Shown: positions 1 to 11,134, numbered from the stretch's first letter. The stretch: 64,000 bases of DNA from Serpula lacrymans var. lacrymans S7.9 (GCF_000218685.1 NW_006763292.1:310001-374000), one strand, 5' to 3'. Notes: generated by a model from the sequence alone, not told the origin. Made by a program: numbers and translations.

Positions 1-107
1 TGTAAAGTCAAGTAAGGTCACATGACTAGTCATGTGACTTGGAAAAATAAAAGTAAAAGAACTAAAAAGGTGAAGTGTAAGTAGGTACTGGTACGTCGAT
101 TGTAACA
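1..107 (-). mobile_element. LTR fragment cut by window start
   Basis: Read on the minus strand from 107 it begins TGTTACAAT and continues with a CACTTCACC/TTTTACTTTT tract and a TCACATGAC palindrome. The LTR at 63459 has the same order (TGTTACAATAAACATACC, TTTTACTTTTC, then GTCATATGACTGATCACGTG). So this is the start of a related LTR in opposite orientation, truncated by the window edge. No coding capacity. Confidence 0.7.
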
Positions 108-1015
108 TGGGCAGAGGTTACCCACATCACTCAACCATATATAATAAAGCCTGGCATACAATCATATTTTCTGGGTGCTGGGCAAAAATATTACAAAAAT
201 ATTAAGAGCTCAAACCAGATCACCTCAAGACAAGTATCCAGCTCATAAATTCTAATGCAACTGGACTCTGCAACACTGCATTGTCATGGTTTTGGAGCAT
301 GGATCTGAAAGGTGACACCTCCCAACAAACCTGGATATCTGAATATATGTGCCTCGGCCTGGTCATTGTTTCATAGTATTAAACAACTAACATTTAGTAA
401 TAAAATACAGTTTAGTGGCTTTACTGGCTAAGGCAAAAAGTCATGTACAATAGGTGGATAGAAGAAAACATTCTGGTGTGCCTCAAGATGAAGTGGACAG
501 TTCAGTAATTACAACATCAAGCCAAGTGCTGGAAGTGTTTTTGAGGTGCCAATAAAATGGAGGCTAAACCCGGTCATGTATCATGTAGAGAGAGGCAAAT
601 CAGGATGTGGATCCAGTTTTCAGAACAGGTAAAGGACTCATTACAGAGGCTAAGCATAGTGATTTGAGGAATAACTACAATAGTGGAACCAATCAATAAT
701 ACCACAAATTAATAGAAACCCAGGGTCTATTATACTTTTGGTATGTTTAGTTTGAAGGTTTTGAAGTTGACCGGTAGTACCTCCTTAATGGACAAAGCAA
801 AACAGCCAGCATGATTGGCTATGAGTTATCATATCTGTCTTTTTTGTTTGTTTAAGACATATTCTCCTATCATGATTGCCTGGAGGATTTTGTTTACTTG
901 GATGGGGTATCCGGGGCTTGTAAGTCTGGTGAATATGTCTTATTGTTGTTTGTAATCCAGCTCCAGCAGTTCTTGTTCTCCTATTGCATTGCCTGTTTCC
1001 TTATTGGCTACTATT
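108..1015. other. Non-coding stretch, nothing recognised
   Basis: AT-rich sequence without a credible reading frame, RNA gene or clear repeat. It lies between two LTR remnants and is probably degraded transposon or intergenic DNA. Confidence 0.5.
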
Positions 1016-1344
1016 TAATAAAACTAAGTGAAACTATAATAGATGTTAGTTTAAGGTGATCTCTAATAAATGTAATGTAACATACCTCAGCCGCTGCCCG
1101 AGAGGCTATAGAAATGACTGAGGTATTTCTATACTAAACCCCCTACTACTTATAGTCGGAGGTGCTACTCGCTACAGTATAATGACTCCTAGAAGTACAA
1201 TTATGCTCCTAGGAGAACAATGGTGACTCCATGGAGAACAATGGTGACTCCATGGAGAACAATGGTGACTCCATGGAGAACAATGGTGACTCCATGGAGA
1301 ACAATGGCTGCTTTGGCAGAGACTGGGTTTATCCGGTTTTGTCA
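1016..1344 (-). mobile_element. Solo copia LTR with target duplication CTATT
   Basis: On the minus strand the LTR runs TGACAAAACC... to ...GTTTTATTA, the same ends as the LTRs of the copia copies at 8539-12688, 24728-25049 and 38109-44028. It is flanked by a perfect 5-bp duplication, CTATT at 1011-1015 and 1345-1349. That shows a completed integration followed by LTR-LTR recombination. It is enlarged by a 21-bp tandem repeat (separate entry). Confidence 0.92.
1213..1307. repeat. 21-bp tandem repeat inside solo LTR
   Basis: The unit starting GAGAACAATGG and ending GACTCCATG is present in four full copies at 1213, 1234, 1255 and 1276, plus a partial copy at 1297. Other LTRs of the family have a single related unit here, so this is a local expansion. 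The short ORF of repeated MVTPWRT across it is a by-product. Confidence 0.92.
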
Positions 1345-1661
1345 CTATTTTGACACTGGCTTCTGTGCAAAGTGTATAAGTATTGACATGTGTTGTTTTT
1401 GCCGTTGTTTAGTGCTATTTGTGGAGGTTATTGATAGTTGTGCTATGGTGTGGTGTTTGGTTAGGAGAGTAATAGTGTCCGTAGTGTAGTTGTGTGCGGC
1501 CTTAAGTTGCTGCAGTAATGGTTTGCCTAGTAGCATGGACCAATATCCTCCGCTGGGGAAGACTTCAAATTTTGTTGTGGTAGATATTGTTCTTCATTGT
1601 AATGGTCCCTGCCATGTACCTAAGAACTTGGCTGTGCTTTTGTCCACCATTCACAGTGTTC

Positions 1662-2461
1662 CATCAGGAAAAATGGGGGTAGCTATATAGAGCTCTATAG
1701 CACTATAAGTACTCATAAAGCTGTTATAGTGGTTAAACCTGTTATAGAACCTCTGCCATCTATAAAGCCTCATATAGCTCTATAAATGCTCTTATAGATG
1801 TTGGAAATTGTTGTGTGGCTGATTGAAAAAAGTTAACACAGACAGGATTTGAACTCTCAATCTGCTAGTCAGCTTTTAGGTGACTAAGCAACCTATAGCC
1901 ACACATCACATTTATCCACTACACCATGAGAGCTTATAAAATGTATCATACAGGTGTTATATATTGACCTTTCATGGACTTAGATTATTTTTTTACTCAT
2001 TGTCACTACTTATATTTGGATAAATCATTATTCTTATTTTGTGAGTATCAGGGATACAAACTACTATTTCACTAATACAGGCTACATAATTAATTAATAA
2101 TAGATGGTTTATTAGCCCTTTTAAGCACGTTGAACTATATTATAACTATGACCTTTACAGCTATAGGAGCTATGTAGGCTGCTATAGGCTATAAGAGCAC
2201 TTATAGTATCTTGCCTATAATAATATACTTGACTCCAAACACTTTTGGCCTCTTTCTATTATTGAACAAGTTTATTAGATTAATCCAGAGTTTGAGGGAA
2301 TTATAGATACTTTTACCCTTGGTTAAATTTTTGCCTACTACTGTGCTATAAGAGCTATAAGAGCTATGATTGCACTGATAGTACTATAGTTTCTATGAAT
2401 GCATTTATATATATAGGTGGTGGCTATATAGCGCTATACAGCAAAAGGGATTTTCCTGATG
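1662..2461. mobile_element. Plavaka-related MITE (800 bp)
   Basis: Both ends carry CATCAGGAAAA as inverted repeats and are flanked by a 2-bp TC duplication (1660-1661 and 2462-2463). About 100 bp at the left end matches, inverted, the right end of the 12-kb transposon at 47366-59491. This includes ATGGGGGTAGCTATATA and CCTGTTATAGAACCTCTG. The right end matches the other end of the big element (TTTTGCTGTATAGCG, GCTATATAGCCACCAC). Many TATAG/CTATA motifs fill both subterminal regions, as in CACTA-like transposons. It has no coding capacity and is an internally deleted derivative that would need a transposase in trans. Confidence 0.88.
1838..1933 (-). other. Degenerate tRNA-like sequence within the MITE
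   Basis: On the minus strand GCTCTCATGGTGTAGTGG resembles a tRNA 5' end with an A box, and GAGTTCAAATCCT resembles a B box about 75 nt downstream. The acceptor and T stems do not pair well, and the interval would need a long variable arm. It is a tRNA-derived pseudogene or SINE-like piece captured in the element, not a working tRNA. Confidence 0.4.
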
Positions 2462-2463
2462 TC

Positions 2464-3263
2464 TTGACAATGATAGTAAGTTGTGAAGTTGTTTTTGCAC
2501 CTTGAGGTATCCATGCCACATTGTAACCCCACTGAGATAACATTGGAAGTGCTGCTTACATTAGCTGAATAGTTTTATTGCAATGGGCCCAAAGGCAGTT
2601 TCAACGAGAGCGGAATCATCACACTCCCATTGACATTTCTGTGCAATTAGCCAATTCAAACTCTCCCAAGCTTAATGTTGACATGTTAAGGTATTATTAT
2701 AATACATTCATACTACTGAGTTTATTTGAAGAACATCTGAAAAACCTATATCCAAATTGTAATATGATAGAAGTAGAGGTTGCAAGTCTCTTGTTAAATG
2801 TGTAGGCAAAGTACATAGGGTAGTGTAAGTGGTGCACAGAATGTTGTGAGAGAGTTATGATAGGGTTACAAGGGATGGGTGGAAAACTTAAGTGGATGTG
2901 ATCACTGCCACAGTTGTTAAGACTAATAGTTCAACCAATGAGATATTATAACAAAGCTGCTAGTGGTTGGAGTGGAGCACATACCTTATCAACGAGGCAT
3001 GTTAATGATAGAATAGTGTGTTAACTTGTGAAAACTCTCAAGGTGATTCAGCCAACCAGTATTAGATCAATGTTGACCAGGATATTTCTGTGAGACTAAT
3101 ATAGATGATTGTTGCAATGATATAGGACTAATACTAATGGTACGGAGGTACATTCATTGTTGAGGATTATTTGCTTGTCATAGACAGCAATACTCTCAAA
3201 ACTGGGATGGTACACCTCATGACAGAGTGTTGGGTTGTGGATGGGAGTAATCTAATAAGGCAA
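2464..3263. other. Non-coding stretch, nothing recognised
   Basis: A short open frame at 2578-2805 has no recognisable motif and no supporting splice structure. The rest is closed in all frames. Nothing further can be supported. Confidence 0.45.
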
Positions 3264-3665
3264 GAGGTATTAGTGGTGTTGATTATTGGGTGGACCACAA
3301 ACTTTTAAAAATGACAGATTGACATATTGACTTCAAGGAGTGTTCCTATGGAATAAAAGGTATAAAAGGTGTTGATTATCAGGTTGCCAATAATGCACAA
3401 ACTTTAATCAGCATGACGGAATAACATGTTGACAAGTAATATAATGAGATCAGAAATATAAGAGGTGTTGATTGTTGGGGACGAGGAATTTTTAAGCATG
3501 ACAGGATGACATATCCACTTTGAGGAGTGATCTAATGGGATCAGAGGTAATATAAGAGGTATTGATCACTGGGGAGGACTAGGAATTTCTAAGTATGACA
3601 AAATGGCACATTGAGTTTAAGGAGTGTTATTATAACCTAATGGGATAAAAGATATAAGAGGTGTT
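3264..3665. repeat. Imperfect ~95-bp tandem array
   Basis: A phrase of the type AGAGGTGTTGATTATTGGG recurs at about 3276, 3369, 3462, 3557 and 3659. Each is followed by related text (...ATGACA.AATGACA.ATTGA.TT.AAGGAGTG...). Unit length is 93-102 bp with about four diverged copies. The last unit runs into an LTR fragment. Confidence 0.75.
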
Positions 3666-3846
3666 GCATAGCCAGTGTAATCAGCTCCACTGCATGAGAG
3701 AGTTGTGTTTAAAAATAAGGAAATGCAGCGCAGCACAAAAAAGTGAAGATATAAGTGGAGTTTTGAAAGTAAAGGAAAGTGGCACGGCACCAGAGTCCGA
3801 AAGAAAGTTGAAGTGGAGACTGAAAATTGAAAGTCGAGGGTTGTCA
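3660..3846 (-). mobile_element. Truncated LTR fragment
   Basis: Similar to the LTR at 4960-5350: CAGCTCCACTGCATGAGAGA, AAAAATAAGGAAATGCAG, and a terminal GGGTTGTCA. Its far end is missing, apparently replaced by the adjacent tandem array. No target duplication can be tested. Confidence 0.6.
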
Positions 3847-4634
3847 GTTAGTCCATGGGCTAACACTTCAATAGTTAGATGGACTACTAGTAATAAACCT
3901 TCATCTGGATCACTATCCATGCCCAGTGCAGCCATAGCATGATCCATCTCTGCACCAAAGTCTTCAATGCCCACTACCGATGAATGAGACCATGTTGAGG
4001 CTCCAAAAACACACTCATTGATATGACCTGCAATAACTTTGACTTGTGCGGTCTCCCATTTGTTGATTAGAATCTTCTAATAAAATAGTTCATTGTACTA
4101 AGGTCTGCACTTTCCCAGGCTGCTGAAACTCAGAATCAGGAGAAAGTAGAGAATATCCCTGGTCATTATGGGTTAAGCATTTGCATGTTAAATCTTGAGA
4201 ATAGGACTCACCAAGACTACAGCCCAGGTGATAGACCCTGTGAACATAGATTGTGCTACTGTTATCCATGAAATCCATAATCTCTGTAAGCTCCAAATTG
4301 ACTCTCACAAAGTCTGTGCAACTACTGCTGCTTAATATTTCTTTGTGCAAACCAATCAGCCCCAGTTAACATTTGATCTCCCATACACTGAACTGAATTT
4401 TGCATTGTAAAGACTCCTTTTTGGCGCTCCTAATTATGAATGCTCTCAGAATGTTACTGGAGTTATGTTGCATTTGTTGAGTAAGTTGGGCAATTAATAG
4501 ATATCTAAGGACTGAATATAATATGTTTACAGAAAAAGTGTTGAAAAAGGTTGAAGATATAGGAGATTTGGATTTTAGCACAGTTTGTGTCGTGAGTGAT
4601 AAATTATGACATTTGTTTATAGTATGAGAAAACA
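3847..4634. other. Non-coding stretch with short open frames only
   Basis: Open frames of 86-108 codons on the minus strand have no recognisable domain, biased composition and no convincing introns. I do not call a gene here. Confidence 0.4.
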
Positions 4635-4707
4635 TGCATTGGCCAGGGCTTGAACCTGGGACTCCAGCTTTCATGGTCTGGTGCTTTACCAACTAAGCTA
4701 CCAAGGC
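4635..4707 (-). pseudogene. Probable tRNA pseudogene (73 nt)
   Basis: Read from 4707 downward it has a near-complete cloverleaf. The acceptor stem GCCTTGG pairs with CCAATGC at 6 of 7 positions, the D stem is GCTT/AAGC, and the T arm CCAGG-TTCAAGC-CCTGG is perfect. Consensus A box (TAGCTTAGTTGG) and B box (GGTTCAAGCCC) are present. The anticodon arm (CCAGACCATGAAAGCTGG) gives a stem with a mismatch and an 8-nt loop without a proper U33, so the identity cannot be assigned. It could be a tRNA pseudogene or the head of a SINE. Confidence 0.6.
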
Positions 4708-4959
4708 GTACTTGGAAAGCATACTGATTAGTTGCATGCCCAGAAGGTCCAGAATCACTGTACACGGGTGCGGATCCCATTGTGTTGTGATAGTGAGAAT
4801 AGCTGGCTTCTTGCAAAATAGTCTCAAGCCACTCAGCTTATTGCAAGGATAATACTTGTATTCATTGGAAAGGCAGGTAGGGCCCTTGCTTTTGCCAGTA
4901 ACTCTGGATAGGGGGTATGATTCAAGGTGATTAATACCCACTTTCCCTAGGGAAGCAGT

Positions 4960-5350
4960 TGTTACAACCAAAGTTTGATACTCTGGTGCACAAAGAAGAC
5001 AAGCAGGAAGGGTGAGTGTAGGAGTAGATATGGTAAGACCAAGTTGGTTGAGGGTAATCAACAGGAGGACTTGCTGAGTAGTCTCCTTGATTTATTAGGG
5101 TATATATACTACTACATGTTATTTATATATGTGTACTATATAGTTGCTAAAAGTGGTGGCTGATGACCTTATAGGGTGCAGCCCTTGTGACCAGCTACAC
5201 CACTGAAGAGAGTTGTATCTAAAAATAAGAGAAGGCAGTGCAGCATGAGAAAGTAAAGATACAAGTGGAGTCAGAAAATGAGGAAAGTGCCACATGGCAC
5301 AAGTGTTCACAAAGAAAGTTAAAGTGGAGTCTGAAAGTTAGAAGTTGTCA
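4960..5350 (-). mobile_element. LTR of a gypsy-type element (minus orientation)
   Basis: On the minus strand it starts TGACAACTTC and ends GGTTGTAACA. It shares much internal sequence with the 414-bp LTRs at 26699, 45693 and 54727: the CACACTGTGCCATG-like block, the CAGTGGAGCTGGTCAC block and AGTATATATACCC. It is a diverged relative. No matching 5-bp flanks were seen (GCAGT versus GAATA). Confidence 0.65.
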
Positions 5351-5484
5351 GAATATACTCTGACATACCAATACTCCATAGGATAATACCTCTGATTTGT
5401 AAGCCAACCCAGTATGCAGCAGCTATACTGTGTAAGACGTCCGTGGTTGCATATCATGTTCAAAATCCTGTATTGTATAACCTC

Positions 5485-5556
5485 AGCCATTTAGCTCATT
5501 GGTAGAGCAGCTGGCATGTATCCAGAAGGTTCCAGGTTCAATCCCTGGTTTGGTTA
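5485..5556 (+). pseudogene. tRNA-like sequence (72 nt), possibly SINE head
   Basis: It has consensus A box (TAGCTCATTGG) and B box (GGTTCAATCCC), a perfect T arm (CCAGG/CCTGG), a D stem GCTC/GAGC and an anticodon stem GCTGG/CCAGA with one mismatch. The acceptor stem pairs at only 5 of 7 positions, and loop CATGTAT lacks U33, so it is unlikely to be functional. A polymerase III promoter would still be plausible. Confidence 0.55.
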
Positions 5557-6479
5557 ATATCCAATTTTATCAGAAGTCCGGAAGTTTGTGTATCATAATA
5601 CACTTATTGTGGAGGGAGGTATGTCAATGTCTGAAGTTGGTGGTTATAATGTGTTCACTGATTAGTATGATGGTTCATATTGAATTGTTTATAATTGTAA
5701 TTTGAAGGACTTAACAGTTTTAGCAGTCTGTAATCCTGTCAGTGGGCAAACAGTAAGATGGCTGACTGTAAAGTGACTCACCATGGATTCAGACTCATCT
5801 CAGTCCACCATCATAGGTTTGGTTTTGTCAATTGTCCCACTGAAGGACGTGTTGAACACTTTGCAACTGGCAAGAGGTTCTAAAACATCTTAATGACCCT
5901 TTTCTTTCCTGTGTGCTGATATCTTTTGCTACTGATGCTATTGATCAGTATTATCTCCAGTAAAACACCATGGATTTATCCAATAGCTTACCCCACTGAA
6001 ATAATTACACCACACAGTTACCCAGTTCTAAGCTTTCATATCACCCTCACTCAGCTCATGACTATGGCCAACTTCCAAACATAGTAGAAGAGATTAATGT
6101 GGAAAAATATGCCAGGAAATGCACACAATGTAGGTTGACCCTTTTGCACCCAAAAAGAATGGGAGTTGGCTAAATTACTGATAGAAATATTGAGCCAATT
6201 GTAAATTGGTAAGGTCTTGAAACTTGCCTGGGTTACTGTATGTGTTCATGATGATGTGTCAATCCTTCTGACAATCTGGTATTCACAGACAAAAAAACTG
6301 TTGAATTTAAGCTTTTTTTCTGCCTATTGCCTAATATTATTGGTGGAAGTGCTGCCCAGTGGACTAGTATGGAAGATGGGGGAAATAAAAGCTAGAAATT
6401 ACAAGACAGAAAAGCTGATGATACTGTTATACAGGGATGGTTTAGAAGTTGTTAAATCACCCCTTGGGAATCCTGTCTT
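5557..6479. other. Non-coding stretch, nothing recognised
   Basis: There are scattered short frames only. A 132-codon frame starting at 6217 runs into the LTR at 6480, has no motif and is treated as chance. Confidence 0.4.
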
Positions 6480-6893
6480 TGTTACGATCTCTATTGGACA
6501 TTTAAGGACTACTCATTTCTTTTTACTCATTGGTTATACCATTGGACCAATGACTCATTTCCTTCACGTACACTTCTGTTCCTCTCGCATTCACAGTACC
6601 TATTATAGTACTTAGTCCTCAACAGACGGACCTGCCCTAGATAGGACCTAACTCCTATCACTGATTCCTTTCCATTATAAATACCATGTAACAGCAGTAG
6701 TATTCTCTAATACAATTCTATGCAGTTTACGCTTACAAAGCTAGACTCCTAAGATCAGACTTCTACTCAGAAGAAGACCAACTCCCATTGGAAAACCTCC
6801 ACTCAGAACCACGTTCTCGAACCTGTCTTCGGATAAGTCTCTTTACAAACCTCGACAAACCCTCAGACTTTGTTAAGCACTTCGTGCGTAACA
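6480..6893 (+). mobile_element. Solo LTR with target duplication GTCTT
   Basis: 414 bp, beginning TGTTACGATC and ending GTGCGTAACA (terminal TGTTAC/GTAACA inverted repeat). It is flanked by the perfect 5-bp duplication GTCTT at 6475-6479 and 6894-6898. A TATA-like ATTATAAATACC at about 6676 fits a retroelement promoter. No second copy was seen in the window; orientation is inferred from the TATA box. Confidence 0.9.
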
Positions 6894-7688
6894 GTCTTTG
6901 CCAGACATATTATGCTAGGCCCTTACCAAGTCCATAGCAGCCAAGGTGAATGAGAATATGGCAAATAGATGACATATGGCTACACATGGGCTTTACAGGT
7001 AGCTTTATCTTGTTCTTATCAAATTATCATATTGACACAATATTAGAATGAGGTTCCTAAGGGTTCTACTCTTGTGGGGGTAGTTGGCACATCAGACAAA
7101 ACCATGGTTACTTGAGGGACAGGAGGCATTGACATGCCCACTTTCTTAACACTTGCCAACATCAATTCAGATATGTGTATGAAGGCTACATTGCATGCCT
7201 GGTTTTGCACAGCTTTGTTGTCAGTGCCAAATTTCCTGGATTGTCATACAGAATACCAGACTCTCCTTAGAAATTATGACTGGCACATGTGCATGTGCAT
7301 GGACATTGTTATCAAAAATCTGAAAGAAGCAACTTCATCAGGCATTTGGATGGCCAACCTAAATGGAATAGCTCATTGAGAATACACCCCATTTGTATTG
7401 AGGGCAAACCTTGAAGTGTCTAGCCACTTGCTGAGAGCTATCATGGACTGGAAACTAGAGTCCAATGTAAGTAACTAGAGAATAGGAAGCATTGGACTCT
7501 ACAGTACTGTCCGAAGTTTTGTAAACAAAGGTAAAAAAAAGGAGCCACAAAGGCAAGATAACAGAGAACACAACCAGTATTAAATGATGTAGGAATAAGG
7601 AAAGGAATAAAAATAGGTAGAAATATGAATGGCACTATTTGGTGCAGATCATGGCAGAAAAAGACATCTGTAGTGGAAACAAGTAGAT
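6894..7688. other. Non-coding stretch, nothing recognised
   Basis: Short frames of up to about 80 codons on either strand have no recognisable features. I see no gene, RNA or repeat that can be supported. Confidence 0.4.
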
Positions 7689-7701
7689 ACTGTCTCTTAT
7701 T

Positions 7702-8160
7702 GTGCTGATTACAATGTCATTGTTTTCATATAAAAAAGATCCTGAAGCCAAACATAATCTTATTGCCCAAGAGTTGTTGGTGCTAGAAGCATTAGATTTT
7801 GAAATGTGGTTAGCCCTAAGAAAATCTTTGCATTGTGCAGATACTAAGAGCAAGTTCAGATGGGAAGACACCCAGGGTTTTTGATTAGCCAAAAATACTG
7901 GTCTCAAGTTCTTTGCTGACAAATCAAATTGGAGCTTCAATGGTTTTACTCCCATTGTGATTCCAAATATGGTAAGTAATGCAATCATGGATCCTGAAGA
8001 TGATGGTCAGCTTCAGCCTCAGCCTGAGCATAAAACACCTCTCTGCTAAGCTCAAGGCCATCTGTGAAAATAATGAAAGGATCAATCATATGTCCGAACT
8101 TGCTTTTAGCACTGCAACTGCAGCATTAATCTATCATGCCAAATCAATGTATAACAAGTA
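7702..8160 (+). pseudogene. Fragment of an unrecognised protein gene
   Basis: Two open stretches on the plus strand (7702-7881 and 7979-8158) have ordinary protein-like composition, for example KKDPEAKHNLIAQELLVLEA and KLKAICENNERINHMSELAF. In between, a readable frame (KNTGLKFFADKSNW) is cut by stops, and the piece GFTPIVIPNMVSNAIMDPED lies just before the second stretch. This looks like a decayed gene. I do not recognise the family. The 3' side runs into copia-related repeats. Confidence 0.35.
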
Positions 8161-8538
8161 ACCCAACCACATGTTGTTAGCATTATACATTCACATTTCT
8201 TATATCTTTCTTTCTACCTATGTTTGCAGACTTCATTCTATCCTGTCTGCTTTTCTATCATTACCTAATACATAATTTTCCCATGATTACACCAAAAATT
8301 TGTAGATTTCTATTCTAGAGCCTCAGTCTTTTACACACAGACTGAGGTATGTTATTTTATCAGTCACAACAACAGTTACTTACATCTATCATAGCATTTA
8401 ACATTTTCCTTACAGGTAGATATCGATACAGTCTTTTACACACAGACTGAGCATTTAACATTATCCTTACAGAGTATATATCAGTTATCACATATCAATT
8501 CTTACCAGTGAAGTGTGGGTCCAGCCTGACTGTATTTG
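8161..8538. other. Non-coding stretch with a short direct repeat
   Basis: The phrase CAGTCTTTTACACACAGACT occurs at about 8325 and again at 8430, each followed by GAG. No gene is visible. It abuts the 3' end of the copia element. Confidence 0.5.
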
Positions 8539-8753
8539 TAATAAACCTAAGTGAAACTCAGCTACTGCCCGAGAGGCTATAGAAACAACTGAGGTATTCC
8601 TATACTAAACCCCCTACTACTTATAGTCAGAGGTGCTACTTGCTACAGTATAATGACTCCTAGGAGAACAATGGTTACTCCATGGAGTGGTGGCTATGCT
8701 CCATGGAGAACAATGGCTGCTTCGGCAGAGACTGGGTTTATCCGGTTTTGTCA
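8539..8753 (-). repeat. 3' LTR of copia copy 1
   Basis: 215 bp. On the minus strand it starts TGACAAAACCGG and ends near CTTAGGTTTATTA. It shares the CTCGGGCAG..GGCTGAG block and the CTCCATGGAG palindromes with the 5' LTR at 12454-12688. The purine-rich GAGTGGGAG immediately upstream is the probable polypurine tract. Confidence 0.88.
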
Positions 8754-11134
8754 CTCCCACTCAAGTGCAACCGTAGTCCCATAGCTTTAGAGAATTTCCA
8801 GTGTTTTTTGTGAGTGAGGGGTTTAGTGAGAATGTCGGCAACCATATCTCCTGTAGGAACGTATCTGATTACTGCCTCTCCCTTTGATACTAAGTCATCT
8901 CGGATAAAATGATATTTCCGTTGAATGTGTTTTGTGCGAGCACGGAACTGTGGATCTCGTGTACGAATGATAGTTGCTTGATTGTCACAGTGCAATGTTG
9001 TAGGTCCATTTTGAGCATGTCCAATTTCTTCAAAAAATGTCCAAAGCCATGCAAGGTGTTGTCCAGCATTGCTCAATCCAATGTACTCTGACTCCGTGGA
9101 GGATAAAGCTACCATGCTTTGTCTTTTGCTTGTCCAGGAGATTGCTCCTTGGATGGTGATAAAGACAAACCCTGATGTTGATCGAGATGTGTCTGGGTCT
9201 CCAGACCAATCTGCATCTGATTATCCATAGAAATCCATGTCCATAGAGACATCTGTGCCATCATATTGTAGTTCCATATCCCTGGTTGCTTTCAGATATC
9301 GGAGGACACATTTTGCAGCTTCCCAGTGATGGCTCCTTGGAGCTGAGCTATGTCTGCTTAGTATTCCAACAACGTAGGCAATGTCTGGGCAGGTTCCGAG
9401 CATGACATACATGAGGGAGCCTACAATTGAGAGGTATGACACTTGGCGCCCTTCAATATGCATCTCATGTTGCACAATATCTTCCCCTGGAGCGTTTGCG
9501 AGGAGTTTTGATCCATGGGCCATTGGTGTCCATACTGGTTTGCAGTTCTTTATTCCAGTACGCTCCAGGACTGTGCCAATGTATTGGTGTTGCAATAGGG
9601 ATATTGTTTTGTTTGAACGATCACGTTGGATTTCTATTCTGAGGATGTATTTTGCTTCTCCAAGGTCCCGCATTTTGAATATGGATTCGAGTTTGGCTTT
9701 TGTGATATCCATGAATTTTCGGGATGAAGCTCCTAGGAGGAGGTCATCTACATAGGCAACAACAAAGCATATTTGTTTGTTTTCCCGGAATACATAGAGA
9801 CATGTTTCTGCATTTAGTCTTGTGAAACCGAGCTCCTGGAGCTTGCGATCAAAAGTTTTGTTCCATGTACAACCAGCTTGTTTTAACCTGTAGATGGATT
9901 TCTTCAATCTCCAGCAGTATCCAGGTTGGATAGGAACACCCCTTGGAGGAAGCATGTACAGTTTTTCTTCAAGTTCTCCATTGAGATAAGCTGTGGATAC
10001 GTCCATTTGATCAAGTTCTAGGTCGTACTTTGCTGCCAGGGCTAGAATAATTCAGATTGACTCTAAGTTTGCAACCGGAGCAAAAACCTCCTGGTAATCA
10101 ATCCCCTCCCTTTGAGTAAAACCTCGTGCAACAATCCGGAGTTTGTATCTCTTAATGTTTCCGTTTCGATCAAACTTGATCCGGAACACAGGTTTTGATG
10201 TGATGGGTTTTACTCCCTTCGGAAGTGGAACAGTGTCATATACTGCATTAGTATTGAGACTTAGGAGTTCCTCCTCCAAGGCAGACTTCCATAATTCTCC
10301 ATCCGGACGTGATAAGGCTTCCTTTAGTGTACTTGGAAGGTCTGTGTTAGATGGACCGGTACTTGCTATTCCAGCAAAGAATGTCTCCTCCGTATCAGAT
10401 GTTTCTTCATGAACCTCAGGAGTGTTAGGTTTCTCCATGGAGTTGTCATGCTGCTCTTTTCAAGACTGTTCCTCATCTAGAGTCCTTTGATAATCTTGGT
10501 TTTTGTCTGCAGGACGGGTCTGGCGACTGCTTCTGCATACTCCTGGGACTTCAGCAGGCATGACTGCTCTTTTAGGAACTTGTGCAGGTGCTCCAGGGAG
10601 TAGATGCATTTGTGTATTTGTTGCCCCACTCACTCCTGAAGGTGTTGGATCACTCTTCAGAGGTGTTGTATGCCTTCCAGAAGCTGATCCAATGGACAGG
10701 CTGTCTAGCTGTATTCGGACTTTTTCCACATCAGCTGGCTGTATGTTGAGGGGCTATCCTCCCACTGACTGTAACTCTACTTTGGCTTTCCATTCTGAAG
10801 ATGGCCAGTGTTCATGTCTTGGTTGTAGAGACTGTTGTGGAGGGTATCTTAGCTGATTAGGTGCTCCCACTGCTCTTGGAACGTCTCCACGGAGGTATTG
10901 CCCCACTGCTCTCGGAACATCTTCATGCTGATATGGTTCCATTTGTAATTCATTTGGATCTCGGATCCAAGGGTCAGGATCATCCTCCTCCAATGTTTTT
11001 TGGTCTGGATAGTGAGCATTCTCTGGAATGAGTCCCTCCCACTGATCTGTGCTAGTATCTGTGTTCCAGGGAGCAGTGTCGTCCTTTTGTACCTTTCTGG
11101 ATTCATTGAATATGACATGCCGACTGGAAAACAC
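8738..11134 (-). pseudogene. Copia reverse transcriptase-RNase H (broken)
   Basis: Successive open segments on the minus strand (11134-10754, 10729-10460, 10438-10052, 10006-9221, 9115-8738) cover the end of integrase through RNase H. Visible motifs, in order, are the RT entry KLRIVARGFTQREGIDY, DVSTAYLNGELEEKLYM, the catalytic YVDDLLLGA (about 9735-9760), LGEAKYILRIEI, and the RNase H region SDADWSGD with LSSTESEYIGL and the terminal DILTKPL. The frame is interrupted by TGA, TAG, TGA, TGA and TAA codons. At least two of the TGA look like CGA decay (for example in SI*IILALA). Exactly the same stops are present in both arms of the palindromic element at 38.1-44.0 kb. Confidence 0.93.

Noticed and set aside
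1220..1489. ORF with repeated MVTPWRT
   Set aside because: Translation of the 21-bp minisatellite inside a solo LTR; no independent support.
6217..6615. 132-codon ORF
   Set aside because: Runs from unassigned DNA into the solo LTR at 6480; no motif.
9381..10856. Plus-strand ORFs of 71-124 codons across copia copy 1
   Set aside because: Antisense shadows of RT-RNase H; the same shadows recur in both palindrome arms.
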